Source: CBDIDH01 sp965277595
GTDB lineage: Bacteria > Planctomycetota > Planctomycetia > Isosphaerales > Isosphaeraceae
DNA: 64,000 nt
NCBI GenBank assembly: GCA_965277595.1
Contig: CBDIDH010000002.1
Coordinates: 2,852,001 to 2,916,000, forward strand
Reading direction: 5' to 3'
A program made the translations under genes and the position numbers. The notes below the pieces were generated by a model. The model ran no database searches, had not been told where the DNA came from, and saw nothing but the letters and a program-made list of their open reading frames with translations. Positions 36,450 to 45,971 of this stretch are shown here, in pieces; position 1 is the stretch's first letter, and each line of letters starts with the position of its first letter.

Positions 36450-37555
36450 ATAATCCGGCGCGGGAACATCATTGAATGACCCGTCGGGCAAGAGCGAAAG
36501 GACGCCTTGGCTCGGCCCAGTCACCAGCGCCGCCGTCAGCGGCAAGCCGCTTGGCGCCGTGTCAAGTGCCAGAATGCCCCCCGCGGGCACGGACAGAACC
36601 GTCCTCTCCACGAGGTTATCCGCGCAGTTCGTCGCCACCGGCGGCGCGGGCAAGATGTTCAGGACGACCGTCGCCGTGTTTCCGGTCAGCGTGCCGTCGT
36701 TGTCGTGGTGCGTGAGGACGTCCGTCCCAAAATATATTGGGGCCGCAACTTACGTGAACGACCCGTTCGCCTTGAGGGTCGGCATTTCGTGCGTTGGCGG
36801 GGTCGCGGCGGTCGCCGTCAGTGCGTTGCCCGACGGGTCGGTGTCGTTGCTCAGAAGGCCAGGCGAGGTGACGGTCAGTGTCACGCCCGAGGTCGTCGTG
36901 TACGCGTCATTCACGGCGACCGGCGGCAATGCCTGGACGTTCACCGTCACGGCGGCCGAGGACGTCAGGCCCATCGAATCGCTCTCGGTGAAGTTGAACG
37001 TATCAACTCCCGGGAGGCCGGCGTTCGGCGTGTACGTGATCGTTGCCTCCGCGTTCACGACGTCCTTGCCGTGCGCGGCGGGGTCGAGCCGCTCACGTGC
37101 ATTGTGTCGCCCGTCGCAATCGTTCGCGACCCCCGTCAAGGCCGAATCAAGCTGGCTCGTCAGCGTGGTCAGGACTGGGTTGGCATTCAGCAGGTTCAGG
37201 GCCAGTTCGAGCCACAATGCCGCCGAATAAAACTGCGTTCCCGAGGCTCCCACCACGGTCGTCGGCGCCCCGACCGTCTGCGCCGAAAGATTCGCGCTGC
37301 TGATCGTCGCTCCCAGGCCGAGCGATACGCCCGCGATGGTCACGGACGTCGGCGAGGCGGTTACGTTCGTGGCGTTATAAAGCTGAACGCCGCCCCGTTC
37401 GCCTGCGCGTTCGAGAGGCCAGAGCATTGAGCATTCGAGAGGTTAATCGTCGTTCCCGTCAGTCCGCCGAGCAAGGCATTCCACAAGACCGTATGCGACG
37501 CGTTGACCGTCGAGGCCAGCGGATTGGTTTGTATCTTATCCGAGCATGGCATCAC

Positions 37556-38135
37556 ATAGGCGTCTATTTTTGCAAAAAAATATTTGCACGTATGCTTAAC
37601 TTGAAACCAATGGATTGATTGTCTGAAAACAATAATTTATGTATGTTCTTATCTATTTTCTCTTCTCGCTCGATCCTTCCAAAACTATCCAGAAAAATTA
37701 GGCCGCGTGAGGGACCAAGAACGGATCTTCGGTCACAAGAGACGGCCGCGGTTTACCTAAAGAGAGTGGCAATACCGACCGACGTGGCTTGGTACTGACC
37801 GGGGAGCTCAAACGGCTCCCTCAAATTCACGTAGGGACGAATCCACGTGATGCACGCGTTCCCGTGGCTACTCGAAAACCTGAGGCAAATCGATGTTTTC
37901 GACCTTGGAATTCCCGGCGGATTCGCCGGTGGAATACGCGTCAAGGTCGAGAAGCAGAGGTTTTGAAGACCCCGGTTCCGAACTGCAGGGAGTGCGTCGG
38001 AAGAGCTGTGTTGGTCGGGCAACGAGGACAGGTGGAAAGAATTCGGGGAGAGTTGACCCGGCCCGGAGAGGCTTCCTTGCCTCCCCGAGTCAGGATTCAG
38101 TCGAAATTCCGCGTCAAAGACGTGCTCTTCAGGGA
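37556..38135. other. Gene-free stretch with AT-rich segment
   Basis: 580 bp between the pseudogene remnant and the thiC stop. Positions about 37556-37700 are distinctly AT-rich (runs such as TTTTTGCAAAAAAATATTTG), unlike the rest of the window, and mark the 5' break of the pseudogene. A weak hairpin (GGAGAGGC / GCCTCCCC, 38065-38086) lies 50 bp past thiC and could terminate it. A minus-strand open frame across 37753-38135 has no recognisable features and runs into thiC in another frame. Confidence 0.5.
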
Positions 38136-39482
<1,347 letters not shown>

Positions 39483-39849
39483 GATTCGGGAGAACTCCTT
39501 CGGTGGCCCGGAGAACGCGGTTCGTCCGGCTCGCCTCAATCAATCAGTCGAAAGCGGGTCCCGGTCGGCTCGGGTCGTTCCGTTCGCCTTATCGTAAACG
39601 GCCGTACCAGCGTTGGTCAATTCAACGATCCGTTCATCAGGCGGGAACCGCGTGTTCTCAAGGGCTTCCATGAATGGGGAGAATTCCACGGAATCCGTCA
39701 ATCCGATTGACGACAAGGAATCACGCGGCAACACTCCATGTTATGATTGTGTTGGACTTTCTTTCCGACGAGTCCTGCCCGGTAATTTCGATCACTGTAT
39801 CCCCCCGCCTGGAACTCGCTTAAAACCCTCTTCGATCTGGAGTGCGTTC
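39483..39849. other. Divergent intergenic region thiC / DUF1571 gene
   Basis: 367 bp containing the tentative small frame above and presumably both promoters. TTATGAT at 39741-39747 could be a -10 element for the plus strand, but no matching -35 is clear. No TPP-box sequence was found on the minus strand. Confidence 0.3.
39540..39671 (-). CDS. Possible 43-residue small protein upstream of thiC
   Basis: A short open frame, MEALENTRFPPDERIVELTN and onward to a TGA, directly before thiC on the same strand. Its codons look compatible with neighbouring genes and it is in the right place for a leader or small co-expressed protein. There is no convincing ribosome site and I know no family, so this is tentative. 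A longer version from a TTG at 39734 is also possible. Confidence 0.25.
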   Translation of the reverse strand: MEALENTRFPPDERIVELTNAGTAVYDKANGTTRADRDPLSTD

Positions 39850-40794
39850 ATGGCCGCGAGCCTGATCGGTCTGGAATCGCGCCCTCTCGGCCTCCGACGT
39901 CGCTGGTGGCTGGTCCTGGTCGCGACACCTTTGCTGGGCATCGCGCTGGCGTCGTGGTGGTTCGCCGAGCCGCTCACCGATCACCTCTCGGCCGTTTCGA
40001 AACCGACCGAACCCTTGAAAGAAGCGCTGATTACGACGCCTCCTTCAACCTCGGCGGAACCGCTGACCTGGCCGGAGGCTCGGCTCGACGGCCCCGCCGC
40101 CAAGACCCGGCTCTTGAAGCTTTTAACGGCCTCCGCCGGACGTCTGGATCGTGTAGAAACCTATACCGCGACTTTCAAGAAACAGGAACGGCTTAACGAC
40201 GTCCTCGGACCTGTTCAGACGATGGCAATGAAGGTCCGCCAGAAACCCTTCGCGGTTTACTTCAAGTTCATCACCCCTCAGGCGGGCAAAGAAGTTGTTT
40301 ACGCCGAGGGGCACCACGACAATAAACTGATCGCCCACGCGGGAAGCGGCCTGGCCCGGTTCCTCGCGCCTCGGGTCGCGGTTGCCCCCGACCACCCGCT
40401 TGCCCTCTCCGATGCGCGTCATCCCGTCACCGAGGCCGGACTTGCCAACCTGACGGCCCGGCTTCTTCATTTTCGCGAGCTAGACCTCGACGACCCGGAG
40501 GCATCGACCGTTCTCGACCGGACAAGCGATGCCAACGGCCGGGTCTGGTTTCGTTCCATTCATACGCATCCCCACCAACAACCGGGCCGTCCCTTTGCGC
40601 GGGTTGAAGTGCTTTATGATCCGAAGACCCTGATTCCCGTCGATGTCCGTAACTTTGACTGGCCCGTCCCCGGACAGACGGGAGAACCCTTGCTGGCCGA
40701 ACATTATCAGTACGACGACCTTAACCTGGATGCAACGCTTTCGTCGCTCGATTTCGACCCGGCAAATCCCGCGTATGCGTTTCATCGGTATTGA
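39850..40794 (+). CDS. DUF1571 family protein
   Basis: A 314-residue protein with an N-terminal membrane anchor or signal peptide (RRRWWLVLVATPLLGIALASWW). The DUF1571 domain occupies about 90-310: VETYTATFKKQERLNDVLG, MKVRQKPFAVYFKFITPQAG, KEVVYAEGHHDNKLIAHAGS, and a C-terminal YQYDDLNLDATLSSLDFDP. The fold is related to LolA-like lipoprotein carriers, so an envelope role is likely, but the exact function is unknown. A paralog is at 54636-55583. ATG 39850 has GGAG upstream; a frame extending to 39613 is not used. Confidence 0.82.
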   Translation: MAASLIGLESRPLGLRRRWWLVLVATPLLGIALASWWFAEPLTDHLSAVSKPTEPLKEALITTPPSTSAEPLTWPEARLDGPAAKTRLLKLLTASAGRLDRVETYTATFKKQERLNDVLGPVQTMAMKVRQKPFAVYFKFITPQAGKEVVYAEGHHDNKLIAHAGSGLARFLAPRVAVAPDHPLALSDARHPVTEAGLANLTARLLHFRELDLDDPEASTVLDRTSDANGRVWFRSIHTHPHQQPGRPFARVEVLYDPKTLIPVDVRNFDWPVPGQTGEPLLAEHYQYDDLNLDATLSSLDFDPANPAYAFHRY

Positions 40795-40885
40795 TTTTGC
40801 AAGTTACGAACGAAAGTATTAAGGATGAGCGTTGAAGCCAGTTTCCCCCCTTCGCGATCCTTCATGTCCTATATTATTGGAGGCG

Positions 40886-41368
40886 ATGACCTCGGAGGGT
40901 TCGGGGCCTTCGTCGCCGTCGGGGGGCATCAGGATGGTATCTGACGACGGACGGACGGAAATCGATGGTCTTCGCGTCCGACTCGCGGACGGTCAGGTCT
41001 GGACCTTGCCCTATCGCGCACCCAGCGGCGACGACCCGGAATATGACGCCCTCTTGACAATGATCGACGAGGCGAACGATCGATCCGAGGGGCTTCGCGC
41101 GGAACTCGCGCTGACGATCTTTCTCCTTCATCGAGCTTACGATCTCGATTCCGACCGGCTCAACGCCCTTCTGAGTTTTGAGCCGGAAAGTCCCGATCTT
41201 CCTACCTTGCAAGACGCAATCCACAGCCTGGTCCTTGTATCGATGGAACGGAGTCGAGCGGCCTTGTCGACGCTTGCCGAGGCTTCCGAAGGGCGAAGTC
41301 CCGGCCCTCATGCTCCTCTTGCCGCTCCGAAACGTAAGAGCCCGCTCGGAATGCTTCGCTTCTTCTGA
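40886..41368 (+). CDS. Conserved hypothetical protein
   Basis: About 160 residues, with a Ser/Gly-rich start, then IDGLRVRLADGQVWTLPYRA, a helical middle (LRAELALTIFLLHRAYDLDS) and a basic C-terminus (APKRKSPLGMLRFF). The start is uncertain: ATG 40886 has GGAGG only 2 nt away, TTG 40832 and ATG 40934 are alternatives. It lies 32 bp before the dehydrogenase gene on the same strand. I do not recognise a family. Confidence 0.6.
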   Translation: MTSEGSGPSSPSGGIRMVSDDGRTEIDGLRVRLADGQVWTLPYRAPSGDDPEYDALLTMIDEANDRSEGLRAELALTIFLLHRAYDLDSDRLNALLSFEPESPDLPTLQDAIHSLVLVSMERSRAALSTLAEASEGRSPGPHAPLAAPKRKSPLGMLRFF

Positions 41369-41400
41369 TGACGCGCTCAAGACGGGCCTGGAGTCGGGCG

Positions 41401-42471
41401 ATGAGGTCATACCGGATCGCCGTGGTCGCCGGTGACGGGATCGGACCCGAGGTCATCGCCCGCGCAACCGATATTCTTAACCAGGCTTCTCGGTCTGTCT
41501 CTGGCTTTTCGCTCGATTTCCTGGATGCTCCGGCCGGCGCCTGTACCTATCGGGAACAGGGGGTCGCTCTTCCCGAGACGACCCTGGAAACGTGTCGATC
41601 TGCCGATGCAATCCTGCTCGGCGCCTGCGGATTGCCGGGGGTTCGCTATCCCGACGGCACGGAGATCATTCCTCAGGTCACTCTTCGGATCGTCCTCGAC
41701 CTCTACGCCGGAATTCGGCCCGCCAGGCGTCTTGAGGGCATCGCCGGACCTCTCGCCGGTCCTCCCGAGATCGATTTCGTGATTGTCCGCGAGAGCACGG
41801 AAGGGATTTTCGCGTCGCTCGGCGGCGGGATCGTCCTCGGCGATCAGGTGGCGACCGACACCCAGGTCATCACCCGACGCGGAACCGAACGGGTCGTCCG
41901 CTCGGCGTTCGAGCTGGCGAGGCGTCGCGGTCGACCCGACGCTCGGGTCACCTGCGTGGACAAGGCGAATATCCTGCGATCCTTCGCCTTCTTCCGCAAG
42001 GTTTTCGACGAGGTCGCGGCCGGTTATCCCGGGATTGGCGCCGATCACCTTTATGTCGACGCCGCGGCGATGGAGCTTGTCCGCCACCCCGGCCGATTCG
42101 ATGTCCTTGTGATGGAAAACCTGCTGGGTGACATCCTTTCCGACCTCGCGGCGAGTTTGATCGGCGGCCTTGGCGTTGCCCCTTCGGCCGACATTGGCGA
42201 CCGTCACGCGGTCTTTCAGCCCTGCCACGGCACGGCGCCCGATATTGCCGGTCTTAACCTGGCAAATCCGATCGCGGCGATCCTCTCGGGTGTGATGCTG
42301 CTTGACTACCTGGCCGAGCGTCACGCCGATCCCGCTCCGGCCGCCGCGGCGCGTCGAATCGAATCGGCCGTTTCCCGGGCGATTGCCTCGGGTGAGGCGT
42401 TGACAGCCGACATTGGCGGACGGGCCACGACCCGAGACGCGGCCGAGGCCATTCTTCGACGGTTGGCCTGA
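41401..42471 (+). CDS. Isocitrate/isopropylmalate dehydrogenase family enzyme
   Basis: A 356-residue decarboxylating beta-hydroxyacid dehydrogenase. IAVVAGDGIGPEVIARATDI, LDLYAGIRPARR, FVIVRESTEGIFASLGGG, CVDKANILRSFAFFRKVF, MENLLGDILSDLAASLIGGL and FQPCHGTAPDIAGLNLANP are family blocks with the catalytic Tyr/Lys region and NAD site. RESTEGIF resembles isocitrate/tartrate/homoisocitrate enzymes, whereas VDKANIL resembles isopropylmalate dehydrogenase, so the substrate is not settled. No leu genes flank it. ATG 41401 has GGAG 7 nt upstream. Confidence 0.88.
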   Translation: MRSYRIAVVAGDGIGPEVIARATDILNQASRSVSGFSLDFLDAPAGACTYREQGVALPETTLETCRSADAILLGACGLPGVRYPDGTEIIPQVTLRIVLDLYAGIRPARRLEGIAGPLAGPPEIDFVIVRESTEGIFASLGGGIVLGDQVATDTQVITRRGTERVVRSAFELARRRGRPDARVTCVDKANILRSFAFFRKVFDEVAAGYPGIGADHLYVDAAAMELVRHPGRFDVLVMENLLGDILSDLAASLIGGLGVAPSADIGDRHAVFQPCHGTAPDIAGLNLANPIAAILSGVMLLDYLAERHADPAPAAAARRIESAVSRAIASGEALTADIGGRATTRDAAEAILRRLA

Positions 42472-42595
42472 CCGGCGGCTCGGCACTGGAAAGCCAGAGG
42501 CCGGATCGGTTATCTCTACAGGGGGAGAACCACGCCGCAACATGCCCCTGGAGTCGTCTCGACTCGAATCGACCCCCCTTGTTGAGGCCCCAACG

Positions 42596-42883
42596 ATGCC
42601 CATGACGGTCGTCCGATGTTCGCTCGCCCGCTGCTCCGAGCCCGCCGCATACAAGATCGCCGCCCAATGGAGCGACGGCAGTTTCTCCGAGCTAAAATCT
42701 TACGGGTTTGCCTGCTCCGACCACCTTGGCCCGGTCTTTCGCAACGCGGAAGGCCGCCGCGAGGACTATGCGGTCGGCCCCGGCGAGGCGCTCGAGGAAC
42801 TCTCCATTTACAAGTACGAACAGGGCCGCCGCGACCGCCAGCTACAACGCCTCTGGGGCCTGGAAGAGAATTATCGGTCGTGA
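42596..42883 (+). CDS. Small conserved protein with Cys motifs
   Basis: A 95-residue protein. Cysteines in VRCSLARCSEPAAYKIAAQW and YGFACSDHLGPVF, plus a His, could form a metal site. The rest is charged and helical (LEELSIYKYEQGRRDRQLQR). ATG 42596 has GAGG 8 nt upstream; an earlier ATG at 42542 is possible. The family is unknown to me. Confidence 0.62.
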   Translation: MPMTVVRCSLARCSEPAAYKIAAQWSDGSFSELKSYGFACSDHLGPVFRNAEGRREDYAVGPGEALEELSIYKYEQGRRDRQLQRLWGLEENYRS

Positions 42884-42991
42884 CAATCGAGGCGTGAAAC
42901 GCACCATCTTCCTTGATAGAATGAAGGTGGTGTGTTTCATGCCCCGTGGGAAATTGGTGACTTACACCCTTTCAAATCGGAATCACAATCC

Positions 42992-43231
42992 ATGATGGCC
43001 GTCAGTTCGATCCGTGAGGCGATCCAGGCTCACCCGTTCCAACCGTTCACCGTTCGAGTCGCCGATCAACGCAGTTACCTGATCCCTCATCAGGAATTCG
43101 TGGCGATCGGACCAAACAACCGGACGGTCGTCGTCTTCAACCAGGATGGCGGTTGCTCGATTCTGGATATGCTGCTGATCACCGGCATCGACATCGCGCC
43201 GCCATCCGAGAATCGCGCTGGATCGCTCTGA
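42992..43231 (+). CDS. Short conserved hypothetical protein
   Basis: A 79-residue protein: SIREAIQAHPFQPFTVRVAD, then an Arg/His-rich strand SYLIPHQEFVAIGP, then TVVVFNQDGGCSILDMLLIT. Short proteins of this pattern (REAI..PFQPF....D) are widespread in bacteria without known function. Two ATG codons in a row mark the start. Confidence 0.65.
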   Translation: MMAVSSIREAIQAHPFQPFTVRVADQRSYLIPHQEFVAIGPNNRTVVVFNQDGGCSILDMLLITGIDIAPPSENRAGSL

Positions 43232-43248
43232 TCGAAGAGACGTCCACG

Positions 43249-43842
43249 ATGACTGGCCCGACGCGGCGAAGAGTTACTATCAGTGACGGCTTGTCTCTGG
43301 TGGCCGCGACGGGGGTGGGGCTCGCCGCAGTCCGGATCGTGACCTCATCGGAATTCCATACGGGAGCGCCACTCGAACGTCTCATTCTCACAGAGCATTC
43401 AGCCTCGTTATTTGTCCTCGTCTTGAACATTACCCTTCTCGGGCTGCATTTCCGAACTCCTCGTCCCGCGTGGCATGTCCTTTTCCGACGTTCGGGTTTC
43501 ATTGCGAGTGCTGCCGTTTGCGTGACCCTGATGACCCGTTGTGTAACCTTTGCTGGCGACCTGCTTTGTTACCGATCCCCCGACAGCCTCGATTTCGAGA
43601 ACACTTCGGATCTCTTTTTCCACCAGTTCGACGGGGGGCTGGACTGCGTCGCGGTGACATTCGCGACATCGGTCCTGTGTGCCTGGGTCGTCACGGGCCT
43701 GGCGGGATGTCGGCAGGCGGACGCGGGGTGGCTGGACCGCGCGGGGCGTGCGGCGGGATGGTACTGGATCGGTTCGGCTGTTGCTTTCAAGTCTTTCGAA
43801 TGGGGCATGCAGTATCGGCGGGATGGTTGGCCCTGGTGGTGA
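43249..43842 (+). CDS. Integral membrane protein of unknown function
   Basis: A 197-residue protein with four or five hydrophobic segments (DGLSLVAATGVGLAAVRIV, ASLFVLVLNITLLGLHF, FIASAAVCVTLMTRCVTF, CVAVTFATSVLCAWVVTGLA, AAGWYWIGSAVAFKSF). It follows the 79-residue protein by 17 bp. There is no family assignment. Confidence 0.6.
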   Translation: MTGPTRRRVTISDGLSLVAATGVGLAAVRIVTSSEFHTGAPLERLILTEHSASLFVLVLNITLLGLHFRTPRPAWHVLFRRSGFIASAAVCVTLMTRCVTFAGDLLCYRSPDSLDFENTSDLFFHQFDGGLDCVAVTFATSVLCAWVVTGLAGCRQADAGWLDRAGRAAGWYWIGSAVAFKSFEWGMQYRRDGWPWW

Positions 43843-44176
43843 ACCGTCCGTCACGGACGGACCGACCGGCGCAGGTAGATTAACAGGGCAGGGAGGGTAA
43901 GATTTCCGCCCTCGGGGGCTCAGCCCGGCGCGAGGTGGGGGACGATACTACGGTCGGTCAAACCTGCCTCGGGGCCTCGGTGGGAGCCGGTGGGTCGGGG
44001 TAGGCACTGTCCGTTTGGGATGCGTCGCGGCTGCTCAGGCAGCCTCGGCCTCAGGTGGGATCGAACCTGACGGGGCCGCTGGTCGGCCTCGGCGAGGTCG
44101 AGCCCGGTCGGCCGGTTGGCAAGGTGTCGCGCCGGAGTGGCGATGCCGGGTCCGACGCTCAAGGAGGTAACAGGAA
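43843..44176. other. Intergenic region before fliW
   Basis: 334 bp with no coding potential that I trust. It is rich in GC runs and ends with a strong AAGGAGG ribosome site for fliW. No promoter was identified with confidence. Confidence 0.35.
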
Positions 44177-44650
44177 GTGAACATCGTCACGACCCGCTTC
44201 GGCCTGATTCAGGCGTTGGATTCGGAGGTCATCCGAATTCCCGACGGTCTGGTCGGGTTCCGTTCGTTCACCCAGTACGTCCATCTTCCCGATCCGGTCG
44301 TGGCCGGTCTGTCGTGGTTACAAAGCGTGACCGCGCCGGAACTGGCCTTTGGCCTGATCGCCCCGCCCCTGGCGGTCAGCGATTACCGGATCGAGCTTCG
44401 ACCGGGCGACCGGTCGGCGCTGGAGCTGGACGAGGAGCGCTCGGCGCTCGTCTACGTGATCCTGAACCGCGGCGAGGGAGGGGGCCTGACGGTCAACCTC
44501 CAGGGGCCTCTGGTTTTTAACCCGGTCCGTCGGCTCGGCCGGCAGCTCGTGTTGACATCCAGCCGGTACGCGGTGCGGTTTCCCCTGGAAAGTCCCCCCC
44601 AGGCGCCCACCCTGCTGCCCGGTCCGACCCCGCTTCGAGCGACGGCCTGA
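44177..44650 (+). CDS. fliW: FliW, CsrA-binding protein
   Basis: A 157-residue FliW homolog: FGLIQALDSEVIRIPDGLVG near the start, SWLQSVTAPELAFGLIAPPL, and VYVILNRGEGGGLTVNLQGP with PLVFNPVRRLGRQLVL near the end. FliW binds and inhibits the RNA-binding regulator CsrA. GTG 44177 follows AAGGAGG at 9 nt spacing. csrA follows 159 bp later on the same strand, the usual pairing; no flagellin or other flagellar gene is in the window. Confidence 0.93.
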   Translation: MNIVTTRFGLIQALDSEVIRIPDGLVGFRSFTQYVHLPDPVVAGLSWLQSVTAPELAFGLIAPPLAVSDYRIELRPGDRSALELDEERSALVYVILNRGEGGGLTVNLQGPLVFNPVRRLGRQLVLTSSRYAVRFPLESPPQAPTLLPGPTPLRATA

Positions 44651-44809
44651 CCGGTCCAGCAGTCTGTCGGCGCAGACGACCCGAACGAATTGTTATGTCG
44701 ACGGCGTTGGTCGCGTCGCATCCCTATGGCCCCGTCGTGGTAACCGAGAGCCCGGGCGACGTGATCACGGAAGGTCACGTGTCTCGTTGGCAGGAGGAAG
44801 GAGCCGAAG

Positions 44810-45079
44810 ATGTTGGTCCTGTCCCGACACCGCGACGAAAGCATCATCATTGGTGACGACATCGTCATCACCGTGGTGGATATCCGGGGCGATAAGGTTC
44901 GATTGGGGATCGCGGCCCCGATCGAGATCTCCGTACACCGCCAGGAGGTGTACGAAGCGATCCAGCGCGAAAACAAGCAAGCCAGCCGACTGGACCCCCA
45001 GGACGCTCGCAAGCTTGAACACCTCAACCCCCCGGTCCGGCGCGACCTGCGTCGCCCCAGGACCGCCGACGACCTCTGA
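44810..45079 (+). CDS. csrA: CsrA, carbon storage regulator (copy 1)
   Basis: An 89-residue RNA-binding post-transcriptional regulator. The core MLVLSRHRDESIIIGDDIVI and VRLGIAAPIEISVHRQEVY is standard CsrA, including the arginine RNA-binding region. The C-terminal tail of about 25 residues (RLDPQDARKLEHLNPPVRRD) is longer than in E. coli CsrA; such extensions in FliW-paired CsrA proteins often form the FliW contact. It has an excellent ribosome site (GGAGGAAGGAG). A second copy is at 58741-58935. Confidence 0.95.
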   Translation: MLVLSRHRDESIIIGDDIVITVVDIRGDKVRLGIAAPIEISVHRQEVYEAIQRENKQASRLDPQDARKLEHLNPPVRRDLRRPRTADDL

Positions 45080-45348
45080 TCGATCTCGCAGCCGATCTAG
45101 GCCAACTTCGGACATGAGTTGAGGCGGCGTGATCCGTGGCGTTTTCGCCCGGAACACCCCGCGCGGGATCGGACCGGCCGGTGACTTCACCCCTCACCGA
45201 ACCCGTCCCGCCCCCCTGTCAAGTCAAGGCGCTCGCAACAGGCCGGACGGACGCCCCTCGGTTCATCCCGAGAGTCGTCCGCCCGGCTCGCTTTATTTCC
45301 AGGATGACCGACCTGAACGCTCAAGAGTTCAGGGGTTCTTCTTGTTGT

Positions 45349-45424
45349 CAGGACAAAGGACAAAGGACAAAGGGCAAAGGGCAGAAGACAGATTTTGTCC
45401 TTTGCCCTCTGCCCTTTGTCCTCT
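45349..45424. repeat. Heptad-type hairpin element B1
   Basis: Left arm of heptads AGGACAA, AGGACAA, AGGGCAA, AGGGCAG, AAGACAG, then ATTTT, then complementary right arm TGTCCTTTGCCCTCTGCCC and on to TTTGTCCTC. Short outer flanks also pair (GAGTTCAGG and CCTCTTGAACT). It lies in the 370-bp gap 45080-45449 between convergent csrA and the FHA gene, so it can act as a terminator for both. Nothing else is recognised in that gap. Confidence 0.8.
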
Positions 45425-45449
45425 TGAACTTGAGCCACCCAAGACAACC

Positions 45450-45971
45450 CTAATCCAGATCAATAATCACGTCGTCATCGTGAGTGCCCGGCTTCGAGGC
45501 GAGCAGCTTGCGCCAGCCGGCATCGTCATCGCTGTCATCGTCAAGGATCTCCAGGGCCTCGGCCTTACCCTCGGAGGACGGGGGCGGGAACCCGGAATCG
45601 GATTTCGCGGGCGCGGCCTTGGCAACCGCCACGGGCCGACCGGTCCCCTTACCAGGGTCCGGTCGTTCCGAAGGGCCAGGGACGTCGTCGGGTCCAAGAT
45701 AGACCCGCATCTTGTAGCCGCCGAGCGTGATCCGGTCTTCGGGCAAGAGCGCGGCCCAGCGAATCTTTTGACCTTTGACCTTGGTTCCGTTCGTGGTGGC
45801 GAGATCGCGAATCACGAGCAGTCCGTCGGTTTTGACGACCACGCAGTGCCGCTTCGAGAGGCTATGGTGATCAATCACGACGTCGCAATAACCCTTGCGT
45901 CCGATCACCGTGAGGTCCTTCGTGATCGGAATGGGTGGGTCCCCGTTACTGGGCACTAGCTCGGCTTTCAT
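45450..45971 (-). CDS. FHA-domain protein
   Basis: A 173-residue protein. The FHA phosphothreonine-binding domain covers about 15-90: LTVIGRKGYCDVVIDHHSLS, KRHCVVVKTDGLLVIRDLAT, TNGTKVKGQKI. The remainder is Pro/Lys/Asp-rich with an acidic tail (EILDDDSDDDAG, HDDDVIIDLD). It would recognise phosphothreonine proteins made by Ser/Thr kinases; none is in the window. ATG 45971 has GAGAGGG upstream. A longer open frame to 47162 on this strand overlaps the Gly-rich gene and is a shadow. Confidence 0.88.
   Translation of the reverse strand: MKAELVPSNGDPPIPITKDLTVIGRKGYCDVVIDHHSLSKRHCVVVKTDGLLVIRDLATTNGTKVKGQKIRWAALLPEDRITLGGYKMRVYLGPDDVPGPSERPDPGKGTGRPVAVAKAAPAKSDSGFPPPSSEGKAEALEILDDDSDDDAGWRKLLASKPGTHDDDVIIDLD

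Larger units (their letters stand above)
34912..37555 (-). pseudogene. Cadherin-like/VCBS repeat protein gene, broken by IS, stop and frameshift
   Basis: Remains of the 3' part of a large extracellular repeat protein on the minus strand. Recognisable repeat units include ITYTPNAGLPGVDTFNFTES, PPVAVNDAYTTTSGVTLTV with LLSNDTDPSGNAL, and APPVATNCADN...LPDGSFNDVPAPDYVG. Three lesions are visible. There is a frameshift near 37380 (ANGAAFS then LYNATNV in another frame). An in-frame TAA lies at 36750-36752 where a Tyr is expected (NGSFT-stop-VAAPIYFGTD). The IS sits at 35035-36441. Removing the IS and one 8-bp repeat restores PDYVGIDTFLDKATDG through to the stop at 34912. The 5' part is missing, giving way to AT-rich DNA. 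Confidence 0.85.

Noticed and set aside
39483..39849. TPP riboswitch upstream of thiC
   Set aside because: The conserved CUGAGA and ACCUGA-UCUGGAUAAUGCC-like segments are not present on the minus strand of this region.
44696..44860. A 54-residue plus-strand frame between fliW and csrA
   Set aside because: It has no ribosome site, overlaps the csrA start and ends in a frame of CsrA codons; the region is simply the leader of csrA.
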